Assembly (NCBI GenBank): GCA_947565255.1
Contig: CANOFI010000130.1
Coordinates: 1-6,825 of the forward strand
Length of the DNA stretch: 6,825 nucleotides
Reading direction: 5' to 3'
Source of the DNA: an uncultured Lachnospiraceae bacterium
GTDB taxonomy: Bacteria; Bacillota; Clostridia; Lachnospirales; Lachnospiraceae
Part shown: positions 1 through 6,087 of the stretch, one piece after another
Layout of the letters: each line of letters starts with the position of its first letter
Position numbering within the stretch: the first letter of the stretch is position 1
Program-made: the position numbers and the translations under genes
The notes under the pieces: model-generated
Database searches by the model: none
What the model saw: the letters and a program-made list of their open reading frames with translations, nothing else
Told to the model about the DNA's origin: nothing

Positions 1-10
1 ATCTGCGGGT

Positions 11-268
11 TCATCCATCCGCCCCGTTTATATATCTCATAAGGCAGCTCCCAATCATAACCGCCGTCATAGTGCCAATAAACATCGCAAACATCAGAGA
101 CTGTGTTTCTGCACCCGAAGCAACATACTGGTATAAGTCCATATCCAGCTGCTTCTGACTCACCGTAAGCGGCATCACGGTTATCAGAAGACCGCACACG
201 ATATATATGGAAAAATAGCTCCCCGAATGTGTCAGCCTGTATAATTCTGCTTTCAAATTCCTACTCAT
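11..268 (-). pseudogene. N-terminal part of an ABC-2 type permease, stopped early
   Basis: This would be the membrane subunit partner of the ABC ATPase encoded just upstream. The frame from ATG at 268 gives 85 residues: a short basic cytoplasmic start (MSRNLKAELYRL), one hydrophobic segment at about residues 19-38, an extracellular loop rich in polar residues, and a second hydrophobic segment at about 55-74. It then meets TGA at 11-13. Permeases of this class are normally about 230-260 residues with six membrane segments, so two thirds of the protein is missing from this frame. The ATG overlaps the ATPase stop by 8 bases (ATGAGTAG), with a modest AAAGG upstream. A longer frame from GTG at 313 was not chosen because its AGGAGG sits directly against the GTG. 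The gene may be frameshifted, truly truncated, or continued in another frame beyond the window edge; 10 bases past the stop are not enough to decide. Confidence 0.55.
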
Positions 269-1175
269 CTGCCGCACCAACCTTTGATAAATAATACTGT
301 TCGAGAGTTTCACCCTCCTGAACCAGTTTCGTAATCACGAACCCGCTATCGGTAATGGTTTTTGAAACCTTCCCGATATCATCAAGATATTCAAACAGAT
401 GTAGTTCTTCGCCATGAATCACTTTATACTGCGAAACGGCCAGCTTCTCTTTCAAAATCTCCACTGTCTTATCCAGATTATCGGTCCGGACGGCAATATA
501 ATGCCTGCTTTTTGCCAGAAGCTCCTCTGCGCGGACTGCTTCAATCAAAACACCGTGGTTCATCAGAATAAAATCTGTACAAAGCTCTGACAATTCCGAC
601 AAAATATGACTGGATATCAGAATCGTCATATCCTTTTCCTCGGAAAGTTTTTTTAACAGAAGGCGGATTTCCACAATTCCCTCCGGGTCCAGCCCGTTCA
701 CCGGCTCGTCAAGCACAAGAATCTCAGGCTCAGAAAGCATTGCCATGGCAATTCCCAGACGCTGCTTCATGCCAAGCGAAAATTTGCCCGCTTTCTTTTT
801 TCCAGTGTCAGAAAGCTTCACCAGCTCCAGCATTTGATCAATCTTTTTTTTATCTGCAATGCCCTTTACATACTTTACATACCGCATATTTTCACGTGCA
901 GACATCGCCGGGTCCACAATGGGAGCCTCCAGCATAAAACTCATTTTCCGGCGGACCCGGTCGATATTTTCTGATTCTCCCAGAAACTGCATTTGCCCGC
1001 TGTCAGGCAGCACCAGCCCCGCCATCATCTTCATTATAGTTGTCTTCCCTGCACCATTTGGTCCGATCAGTCCGCAGATACGGCCTTTTTCAACAGATAG
1101 TTGAAAATCAGAGACTACGGTATGTTTCCCATATGTTTTTGTAAGATGCTTTAATTCTATTACAGGCTGTCCCAT
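261..1175 (-). CDS. ABC transporter ATP-binding protein, BcrA / lantibiotic-protection type
   Basis: This 304-residue cytoplasmic ATPase powers an ABC-2 exporter. The sequence shows Walker A GPNGAGKT (38-45), an ABC signature FSLGMKQR (132-139), Walker B ILVLDEP (152-158), the D-loop GLDP (161-164) and the H-loop His190. At the Q-loop position it reads FMLEAP rather than a Gln, as is common in the BcrA/bacitracin and lantibiotic self-protection branch. The C-terminal ~80 residues are a small accessory domain ending in LEQYYLSKVG, also usual for that branch. I chose ATG 1175 because AAAGGA lies about 7 bases before it; an ATG at 1193 overlaps the upstream stop but has no ribosome binding site. 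It sits 14 bases after the DUF2284 gene and overlaps the permease start, so the three are probably one operon. The substrate is unknown; export of a peptide antibiotic or another hydrophobic compound is inference from the family. Confidence 0.93.
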   Translation of the reverse strand: MGQPVIELKHLTKTYGKHTVVSDFQLSVEKGRICGLIGPNGAGKTTIMKMMAGLVLPDSGQMQFLGESENIDRVRRKMSFMLEAPIVDPAMSARENMRYVKYVKGIADKKKIDQMLELVKLSDTGKKKAGKFSLGMKQRLGIAMAMLSEPEILVLDEPVNGLDPEGIVEIRLLLKKLSEEKDMTILISSHILSELSELCTDFILMNHGVLIEAVRAEELLAKSRHYIAVRTDNLDKTVEILKEKLAVSQYKVIHGEELHLFEYLDDIGKVSKTITDSGFVITKLVQEGETLEQYYLSKVGAADE

Positions 1176-1189
1176 CACTTTTTCCTTTC

Positions 1190-1765
1190 TCATCCGTTTG
1201 GGTATTCGTCAAAAAGTACTCCACCGAAATAGGTAACCGTATCCTTCCCATGATGGTAAGCAAGCCCCGCACTTTTTGCGAGCTCATTTACCCATATGCC
1301 GAATCCCTCAATGGATGGATGGATTTTATCCGGCATACGGCACGGTGCGTCAGGATAGGTACATGTAACACACCGGTCGCACCCCTCATTGGACAGTATG
1401 AGATACCGGTCTAACTCGTTCTGTACAGCGGCATCAATCTGTCTGCATACTTTTTTGAACTCCTCCCTTGCACGCATCATTCCCTCGAAATCAAAGCTGT
1501 CCTCCAGTGCAAAATAACTGCTGAAAACAAGCATATGCCGAAAGGAAAGCGTCCTCTTTTTACACTCCTCCACAGTTCCCACGCCCGGCGGACAGGTCCA
1601 GTTTTTTCCGTAGGAATTGCATGTATTGGCCTCGCAATATCTGCGTACATCCTCAGAAAATGCAATTTGTGTTGTTTCTATTACTCCATATGACAATGGA
1701 TTCTCTGTTGCAACAGATTCCAATATATGTTTGAATCCTTTCCACCTAGCCATTTTATCTTCCAT
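1190..1765 (-). CDS. DUF2284-family cysteine-rich metal-binding protein
   Basis: This 191-residue soluble protein has no signal peptide or membrane segment. It carries nine cysteines in two clusters: an N-terminal set around C44, C49, C58 (in NWTCPPG) and C68, and a C-terminal C129-x2-C132-x2-C135-x6-C142 group followed by RMPDKIHPS. That layout, with CPPG and the CTYPDAPCR stretch, matches the DUF2284 family of predicted metal or iron-sulfur binding proteins, whose function is not established. Its length is normal for the family. ATG 1765 is well supported by AAGGAG seven bases upstream. It is the first gene of the likely operon with the ABC ATPase and permease; the TGA at 1190-1192 lies 14 bases before the ATPase start. 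I see no clear promoter of its own in the 271 bases upstream. Ferredoxin-like electron transfer or metal sensing are possible roles, but nothing here decides between them. Confidence 0.88.
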   Translation of the reverse strand: MEDKMARWKGFKHILESVATENPLSYGVIETTQIAFSEDVRRYCEANTCNSYGKNWTCPPGVGTVEECKKRTLSFRHMLVFSSYFALEDSFDFEGMMRAREEFKKVCRQIDAAVQNELDRYLILSNEGCDRCVTCTYPDAPCRMPDKIHPSIEGFGIWVNELAKSAGLAYHHGKDTVTYFGGVLFDEYPNG

Positions 1766-2036
1766 GACCCTTCTCCTTATTTTTCACATTCTGTCGTTTT
1801 CTGTGTTCATCCCCTTGTATGAAACTGCTGTGATGTCCGGCTGCTATTTTGAAAAACCACTGTGCACTGCCTGCACTCTCACGTGATTCTGCTATAAAAT
1901 TTAAGGCCGCGGGAATTTATTGCTGCATACGCTTCCATCCATTCCCACAGCCTCTTTCTCTGCCACCTGCCAGCCTGTCAAAAATGCGCAAGCCATTTCT
2001 CCTTCTTCACAGACATATCCCTTCCATCCGGCGCGG
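1766..2036. other. Intergenic stretch, no convincing gene
   Basis: These 271 bases lie between the HD-GYP gene and the DUF2284 operon, both on the minus strand. I found no protein-like frame and no clear promoter with good -35/-10 spacing. A 31-codon minus frame (1901-1996) exists, but its AGGAG lies only 2 bases before the ATG. Small palindromes are present: TCACGTGA at 1879-1886 and a 5-bp stem GTGCA/TGCAC at 1862-1876. On the minus strand that stem is followed five bases later by TTTTT, so it could be a weak terminator for the HD-GYP transcript. Confidence 0.5.
1850..1876 (-). terminator. Weak candidate terminator after the HD-GYP gene
   Basis: Read on the minus strand, GTGCA-GGCAG-TGCAC forms a 5-bp hairpin, then AGTGG and a run of five T. 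The stem is short and the T run is displaced by five bases, so termination would be weak at best. It lies about 160 bases past the HD-GYP stop and 85 bases before the DUF2284 start. Confidence 0.2.
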
Positions 2037-3134
2037 CTACTGTATCACAATGTTCGCACAGCTTAAGTCCCCGCCAAGGTCAAAAACCGTACCGCTTTCC
2101 ATCCCAACCACCACAGGTCTCAAAATATAATTTGGATTATTCTTTACGACTTTGGCCTTCTCTCCATTGCTGAGCTCTACAACCGTATCGACCGGATACA
2201 GAATCATGCTCTCAAGAAAATTTTGCATGGCACTCATATCCAGCTCCGTTGTCATAGACATGATCATCTCAATTGCCTCTCTCTGCGAAAAAGCGGATTT
2301 GTACGGACGCTCCGTCACAAGGGCATCATAAATATCAACCACCGTCAATATTTTGGCATAAGGACAGATTTTATCCGCAGATGTCCCCATCGGATACCCT
2401 TTCCCATTCGTTTTTTCGTGATGCTGCAACACTCCGAGCGTAACCGCAGGCGTAAATTCTTTTTTATTCTTTATAATATCATAACCATAAACCGGGTGCT
2501 GTCTCATCACTTTAAATTCTTCATCATCCAGCCGTCCGGGCTTATTCAGAATTTCATTCGGCACCTTTGTCTTGCCGACGTCATGCAAAAGACCCGACAC
2601 GCCGATTTCCCGAATCTGCTTTTGGGGCAGACCGACTTTTTTTGCAACCACCATAGCCATCGTAGCCACATCCACACTGTGCTTAAACGTATATTCGTCA
2701 CTTGTCTTTAAGGCGCTGATATCTATCGCAATTGCATTATTTGACTCAATCGTACGCAGCAGGTCATTGGCTATGTTATCTGTCGCCGCCACGAGCTCCT
2801 TTGACTCCGTGTTGCTGTAAATAAACTGTATTCCTTCGGCAACACGTTTGCGCACACTGGCAGACAGCGTCACCTTGGAACGGTCATCCGTACGGAGTTT
2901 ATCTATCTGCACCTGGGCAGCAAGAGAAACGGGGATTTTCTCTTCCTCCGGCTCGTATTCCCCCTCCTGTATGTAAACACTCATAACACCTAATTTTAAC
3001 AGCGAATCTATCACATATTCGCTTAATTCTGCACCTTTTTGGACAAGATTGCGCCCCATCCGGTCTAACACTGCATGATCGATTCTCATTCCGGGCTTTA
3101 ATTCCCTTGTTCTCATATATTTTCTGCGGATCAA
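2037..3134 (-). CDS. HD-GYP domain cyclic-di-GMP phosphodiesterase-like protein
   Basis: This 365-residue cytoplasmic protein has no membrane or receiver domain. Residues ~7-60 form a small N-terminal domain (ELKPGMRIDHAVLDRMGRNL, then LLKLGVMSVYI) often found before stand-alone HD-GYP domains in Firmicutes. The HD-GYP domain spans about 145-300: H152 in KHSVDVA, the metal-binding HD pair H184-D185 in LLHDVGKTKVP, H213, H238-H239, the GYP triad in GKGYP (246-248), and D267 in VVDIYDAL. All expected metal ligands seem intact, so hydrolysis of cyclic-di-GMP is likely by family knowledge; activity on a related dinucleotide cannot be excluded. Residues ~310-365 form a C-terminal domain of beta character. 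The start is TTG at 3134, set by AAAGGAGG eight bases upstream; the ATG at 3116 has no ribosome binding site. It has its own promoter and is isolated from the MerR-type gene by a terminator. With no sensor domain, its control may be transcriptional. Confidence 0.93.
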   Translation of the reverse strand: MIRRKYMRTRELKPGMRIDHAVLDRMGRNLVQKGAELSEYVIDSLLKLGVMSVYIQEGEYEPEEEKIPVSLAAQVQIDKLRTDDRSKVTLSASVRKRVAEGIQFIYSNTESKELVAATDNIANDLLRTIESNNAIAIDISALKTSDEYTFKHSVDVATMAMVVAKKVGLPQKQIREIGVSGLLHDVGKTKVPNEILNKPGRLDDEEFKVMRQHPVYGYDIIKNKKEFTPAVTLGVLQHHEKTNGKGYPMGTSADKICPYAKILTVVDIYDALVTERPYKSAFSQREAIEMIMSMTTELDMSAMQNFLESMILYPVDTVVELSNGEKAKVVKNNPNYILRPVVVGMESGTVFDLGGDLSCANIVIQ

Positions 3135-3182
3135 TCCCTTGTCCTCCTTTGTCAGAATTATTTTTCATTCGCTTTTCATCCG

Positions 3183-3199
3183 AATTTGTATAACAAATT
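3183..3199. promoter_or_regulatory. Palindrome in the HD-GYP leader, possible operator
   Basis: AATTTG-TATAA-CAAATT is a perfect 6-bp inverted repeat with a 5-base centre. It lies about 10-25 bases downstream of the expected transcription start of the HD-GYP gene, where a bound repressor could block elongation. As RNA it would be a weak AU-rich hairpin, so a DNA operator is the more likely reading, if it has a role at all. Confidence 0.35.
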
Positions 3200-3213
3200 A
3201 ATACTTACCTTTT

Positions 3214-3242
3214 ATTATATACAAAAATGTCAAATATTGCAA
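3214..3242 (-). promoter_or_regulatory. Sigma-A-type promoter of the HD-GYP gene
   Basis: On the minus strand the -10 is a perfect TATAAT (3214-3219) and the -35 is TTGCAA (3237-3242, 4 of 6 consensus), with a 17-base spacer (3220-3236). Transcription should start near 3207, leaving a leader of about 73 bases before the TTG start. A TTGACA at 3228-3233 is closer to consensus but only 8 bases from the -10, so it cannot pair with it. Confidence 0.7.
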
Positions 3243-3283
3243 TGAAGAAATTTATTTATATTGTATACATCTGTGTCCAATAT

Positions 3284-3330
3284 AAAACGGCTCCGGCCAC
3301 CAGTTTATTCCGGTGTGCAGAAGCCGTTTT
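3284..3330 (-). terminator. Rho-independent terminator of the MerR-type gene
   Basis: AAAACGGCT (3284-3292) and AGCCGTTTT (3322-3330) form a perfect 9-bp outer stem. On the minus strand the inside adds CACCGG/CTGGTG with one G-U pair around an AATAAA loop. It begins 17 bases past the MerR-type gene's stop. The flanking A and T runs make it usable in either direction, but the only gene ending here is on the minus strand. It isolates the HD-GYP promoter from read-through. Confidence 0.8.
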
Positions 3331-3346
3331 CAACATTATGGCAGCG

Positions 3347-4150
3347 CTATTTCTTCCGAATCGGGAAATACACCTCTGTCTCCCAATCCTCCGGCGAATA
3401 GGAGTCAAACTGTGTCTTAATATAAAGCTCAAAGGGCGCCCCGGCATATTCGTAGCCGTTCCCGATAATCCAGGAAACTACAGCGCCATAGGCTTCCGAA
3501 AGAGTGGAATAACCGCCGCGGTGAACCGTCATCGCACACTTCTGCGGCTCCATAATCGTATCTGCCTTTTCTCTTTCCTTTATTCCAATGAATAATTCAA
3601 CATCAGAAGATTCATGGTTAAATTCCTCATCGAAATATTTTGCACCATTCAGGCCGGTGGGAGTAACCCGCTCCCTGGGTACACGCTCAAACAGCGTTCC
3701 ATAATATTTTCCAAATTCATCCACTCCCATCCTGGCACGTGTTGCCAGCACATTCATTGCCGGAGAGTCTTTCACCTCAACCGTATAGCTTTTCTGATAA
3801 GTCATAATGTCACCTGTCCTTTCAAATACAGAAATGTGTGTCTGAAGCTCATTCAGGATAATGGCTCTTTCCTGCTGTTCCTGCCTCAGCTTTTCCTTCT
3901 GCTGCCGCAGCTTTGCAGAGATCTCTGTGTTGTCCGAAAGAGCAATGATATGTTGAATTTCTTCCAGCGAAAAACCGTACCGTTTCAGCCGTTGGATATA
4001 ATTCATGGTATCCACCTGTTCTATCCGGTAATAGCGGTATCCGGTAATACGGTCCACCTCCGCCGGCACCAGTAATCCCAGTTTGTCATAATGATGAAGT
4101 GTTTTTACACTCACCTGACAGACTTTTGAAAATTCTCCAATCTGCAGCAT
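3347..4150 (-). CDS. MerR-family regulator with GyrI/BmrR-like ligand-binding domain
   Basis: This 267-residue transcription factor begins with a MerR winged helix-turn-helix (MLQIGEFSKVCQVSVKTLHHYD, then GLL and the TGYRYY wing at about 36-41). A helix at about 73-110 rich in Gln, Glu and Lys is the dimer coiled coil. Residues ~120-267 form a GyrI-like effector domain (VHRGGYSTLSEAYGAVVSWI at about 209-228, ending WETEVYFPIRKK), the fold that binds hydrophobic or cationic drugs in BmrR-type proteins. The family activates by untwisting promoters with long spacers; its own promoter has that feature. I chose ATG 4150 (9 bases from AAAGGAG, and matching the usual family start) over ATG 4156, which would leave only 3 bases. 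It is monocistronic, ending at a strong terminator. Its ligand is unknown. The nearby ABC exporter would be a natural target by function but is 2 kb downstream behind another gene, so this is not shown. Confidence 0.92.
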   Translation of the reverse strand: MLQIGEFSKVCQVSVKTLHHYDKLGLLVPAEVDRITGYRYYRIEQVDTMNYIQRLKRYGFSLEEIQHIIALSDNTEISAKLRQQKEKLRQEQQERAIILNELQTHISVFERTGDIMTYQKSYTVEVKDSPAMNVLATRARMGVDEFGKYYGTLFERVPRERVTPTGLNGAKYFDEEFNHESSDVELFIGIKEREKADTIMEPQKCAMTVHRGGYSTLSEAYGAVVSWIIGNGYEYAGAPFELYIKTQFDSYSPEDWETEVYFPIRKK

Positions 4151-4176
4151 ATGCATTTACTCCTTTCGCCATCTTC

Positions 4177-4186
4177 GATTCGAATC
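4177..4186. promoter_or_regulatory. Perfect 10-bp palindrome at the MerR-type gene's start site
   Basis: GATTCGAATC is self-complementary and lies just downstream of the -10 at 4194-4199, covering the expected transcription start. It could be a second binding site. It is short enough to be chance. Confidence 0.3.
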
Positions 4187-4193
4187 TACTGAT

Positions 4194-4224
4194 ACTATAC
4201 ATTCTGACCTTACGGGAGAGTCAA
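4194..4224 (-). promoter_or_regulatory. MerR-type promoter with 19-base spacer, likely autoregulated
   Basis: On the minus strand the -35 is TTGACT (4219-4224) and the -10 is TATAGT (4194-4199), separated by exactly 19 bases. This over-long spacer is the hallmark of promoters that MerR-family proteins activate by twisting DNA. Within it, TGAC and GTCA form the outer arms of a partial dyad (4205-4223, with matches continuing inward in part), which fits a MerR operator between -35 and -10. The regulator is therefore likely to control its own transcription. Confidence 0.65.
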
Positions 4225-4271
4225 TCCCTTTTTTCATTTTTTACAAAAAATATTTCCTTTTCAAATTCCTC

Positions 4272-4300
4272 TTGACAAAATGACACATTTCCAGTATACT
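4272..4300 (+). promoter_or_regulatory. Sigma-A-type promoter of the trpEG leader
   Basis: A perfect -35 TTGACA (4272-4277) and a -10 TATACT (4295-4300) are separated by 17 bases. Transcription should start near 4307, just before the T-box leader. This is the strongest promoter in the window, as expected where control is by attenuation after initiation. The gap to the divergent MerR-type promoter's -35 is about 47 bases. Confidence 0.88.
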
Positions 4301-4306
4301 ACAACT

Positions 4307-4602
4307 TAAATAAAAAGAAACCGTTGAAGCGGATATAACGGCGGACAATGCCTTTACAGAGAGTCCGGGATGCTGAGAACCGGGCAAGAAACAAACCGTC
4401 AAATGGACCGCTGAGGGCGCAGTCAAAAGCACATCCTTCGTTGTGCCGAGTATTCTGCGACGTGTGGCATACGTCAGTTGCCGGGGATATGCTGGTATCC
4501 CGCTGAGAGCATGGGGCTTTCCATGAATACAAGGTGGCACCGCGGATAAGTACTTTATTCGTCCTTGACAGATTGATTCAATCTGTCAGGGACGTTTTTT
4601 TT
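4307..4602 (+). ncRNA. T-box riboswitch (tRNA-Trp) upstream of trpE
   Basis: This leader senses uncharged tRNA and lets transcription continue into trpEG. Stem I can be drawn around AGCGG (4328-4332) paired with CCGCT (4408-4412) and ACGG (4338-4341) paired with CCGT (4396-4399), leaving a specifier loop with CAAATGGA on the 3' side. The codon there is TGG at 4404-4406, Trp, followed by the usual A. AGAGAG (4358-4363) and the GGATGCTGAGAACC segment match the conserved apical region of Stem I. Small hairpins follow at 4429-4446, 4459-4475 and 4484-4501, and a probable Stem III at 4510-4525. The conserved T-box AAGGTGGCACCGCGG is at 4531-4545; its TGGC (4535-4538) would pair with a tRNA 3' end of GCCA, and bacterial tRNA-Trp has discriminator G. 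AAGG (4531-4534) can pair with CCTT (4563-4566), an antiterminator exclusive with the terminator stem. Confidence 0.96.
4560..4602 (+). terminator. T-box-controlled terminator before trpE
   Basis: A 16-bp stem (4560-4575 with 4579-4594, one G-U pair) closes on an ATT loop and is followed by eight T (4595-4602). This is a very stable intrinsic terminator. Its 5' arm contains CCTT (4563-4566), which the T-box can sequester when uncharged tRNA-Trp is bound. It ends 18 bases before the trpE start codon, so by default most transcripts should stop before the gene. Confidence 0.95.
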
Positions 4603-4620
4603 GTAAAGGAGGTTACTATC

Positions 4621-6087
4621 ATGAAATTTTCACCCAGCCTCAAAGAAGTTCAGGCAATCGCCGCCACTGGAAAATACAAAGTGATTCCGGTAAGCTGCGA
4701 GATATTGTCAGACATCTGTACACCCATTGAGGCAACGAAAATACTGAAAAATGTTTCGACACACTGCTATATGCTGGGATCGGTTGCCGAAAAAGAAACG
4801 TGGGGGCGCTACACCTTTCTCGGTTATGATCCCAAATTAGAAATTACCTGCACCGACGGCAGACTGCAGGCCGGAAATATCCGGCTCACAGCCGCACACC
4901 CGGCTGACTTTCTGCGGCAGCTTCTCGCAGATTATAAAAGTCCCCGTTTTGACTATCTTCCTCCTTTCACAGGCGGTCTCGTCGGCTATTTTGCCTACGA
5001 TTATATGGGGTACAGCGAACCATCCGTCAGAACGAACACAGAAGACAGCGAAGCATTCAAAGACGTGGATTTGATGCTGTTTGACAAGGTAATCGCCTTC
5101 GACAATTTCAGACAGAAAATCATTCTGATTGCAAATATGCCGCTGAATGACCCTGAAACCAGCTACAATAAGGCGGTTATGGAATTAAAGCAGTTATGTG
5201 AACTTTTAAAACACGGAGAAAAGAAAAAAGAACCCGGCGGCCATCTGCTTTCAGAGGTCACACCGCTGTTTGACAGGGAAACATACTGCCAGATGGTAGA
5301 AAAAGCAAAACAACATATCCGGGAGGGCGATATTTTCCAGATTGTACTGTCAAACCGTTTAAGCGCGAAGTTTGAAGGAAGCCTTTTGAACACCTACCGG
5401 ATGTTACGAACAATGAACCCCTCGCCTTACATGTTCTACTTTTCAGGAACCGATGTCGAAGTGGCCGGCGCATCTCCCGAAACACTGGTAAAACTGGAAA
5501 ACGGCATACTGCACACCTTTCCTCTCGCAGGCACCCGGCCCAGGGGAAAGACCGAAGCCGAGGACCAGGCTCTGGAGGCCGAACTTCTTGCCGATGAAAA
5601 GGAACTTGCCGAACACAATATGCTGGTCGATCTGGGCCGGAACGACCTCGGGAAAATCAGTCGGTTCGGAAGTGTCAAGGTTGAAAAACTGCACTCTGTC
5701 GAACGGTATTCCCATGTCATGCACATTGGCTCCACAGTCAGAGGCGAAATTAAGGAGAATTTTGATGCACTTGATGCAGTCAGCGCCGTCCTTCCCGCCG
5801 GAACGCTCTCGGGCGCGCCAAAAATACGCGCCTGCCAGTTAATTAACGAACTGGAACACAACAAGCGCGGCATTTACGGCGGTGCCATCGGATATATTGA
5901 TTTTACAGGAAACATGGACACCTGCATTGCAATCCGCATTGCCTATAAGAAAAACGGAAACGTGTTTGTCAGAAGCGGTGCCGGAATTGTTGCCGACTCC
6001 GTTCCTGAAAAAGAATATGAAGAATGCATCAACAAGGCACAGGCAGTCGTAAATGCCCTGCTGCTTGCAAAGGAGGCGGATTTATGA
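4621..6087 (+). CDS. trpE: Anthranilate synthase component I
   Basis: This enzyme converts chorismate to anthranilate, the first committed step of tryptophan synthesis, using ammonia delivered by TrpG. The 488 residues are a normal length. The N-terminal Trp-binding region has MLGSVAEKETWGRYTFLGYDP (51-71). The chorismate-binding domain follows: GDIFQIVLSNR (236-246), NPSPYMFY (266-273), FPLAGTRPRG (300-309), EHNMLVDLGRNDLG (331-344), AGTLSGAPKIRA (393-404), GGAIGYID (420-427) and RSGAGIVADSVPEKEYEE (451-468). ATG 4621 follows AAAGGAGG by eight bases; an in-frame GTG at 4534 lies inside the T-box and is not used. The last codons overlap trpG as ATGA. The Trp-specific T-box makes TrpE far more likely than the related PabB. 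Oddly, Gly53 stands where the family's LLES feedback motif normally has Glu, although the following Ser54 and the NPSPYM motif of the same inhibitor site are kept. Confidence 0.97.
   Translation: MKFSPSLKEVQAIAATGKYKVIPVSCEILSDICTPIEATKILKNVSTHCYMLGSVAEKETWGRYTFLGYDPKLEITCTDGRLQAGNIRLTAAHPADFLRQLLADYKSPRFDYLPPFTGGLVGYFAYDYMGYSEPSVRTNTEDSEAFKDVDLMLFDKVIAFDNFRQKIILIANMPLNDPETSYNKAVMELKQLCELLKHGEKKKEPGGHLLSEVTPLFDRETYCQMVEKAKQHIREGDIFQIVLSNRLSAKFEGSLLNTYRMLRTMNPSPYMFYFSGTDVEVAGASPETLVKLENGILHTFPLAGTRPRGKTEAEDQALEAELLADEKELAEHNMLVDLGRNDLGKISRFGSVKVEKLHSVERYSHVMHIGSTVRGEIKENFDALDAVSAVLPAGTLSGAPKIRACQLINELEHNKRGIYGGAIGYIDFTGNMDTCIAIRIAYKKNGNVFVRSGAGIVADSVPEKEYEECINKAQAVVNALLLAKEADL

Noticed and set aside
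269..313. GTG start at 313 extending the permease by 15 residues
   Set aside because: AGGAGG directly abuts the GTG with no spacing and the extension lies within the ATPase coding sequence; ATG 268 fits the overlap pattern better.
1901..1996. Minus-strand 31-codon frame in the gap before the DUF2284 gene
   Set aside because: AGGAG lies only 2 bases before the ATG, and the peptide has no recognisable features; kept only as a note in the gap entry.
1849..2130. Plus-strand frame of 93 codons over the gap and the end of the HD-GYP gene
   Set aside because: No ribosome binding site, runs into the antisense of a clear gene, and has a low-complexity composition unlike a protein family.
2223..2711. 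162-codon plus-strand frame inside the HD-GYP gene
   Set aside because: Antisense to conserved HD-GYP motifs; His- and Phe-rich composition typical of a shadow frame.
3228..3233. TTGACA on the minus strand as the HD-GYP -35 box
   Set aside because: It is only 8 bases from the TATAAT; TTGCAA at 3237-3242 gives the correct 17-base spacing.
4534..4620. In-frame GTG extension of trpE by 29 codons
   Set aside because: It lies inside the T-box and terminator, has no ribosome binding site, and the ATG at 4621 has a perfect AAAGGAGG eight bases upstream.
5436..5873. Long minus-strand frame inside trpE
   Set aside because: A shadow of the trpE coding sequence: Ser-rich composition, no ribosome binding site, and trpE is unambiguous.
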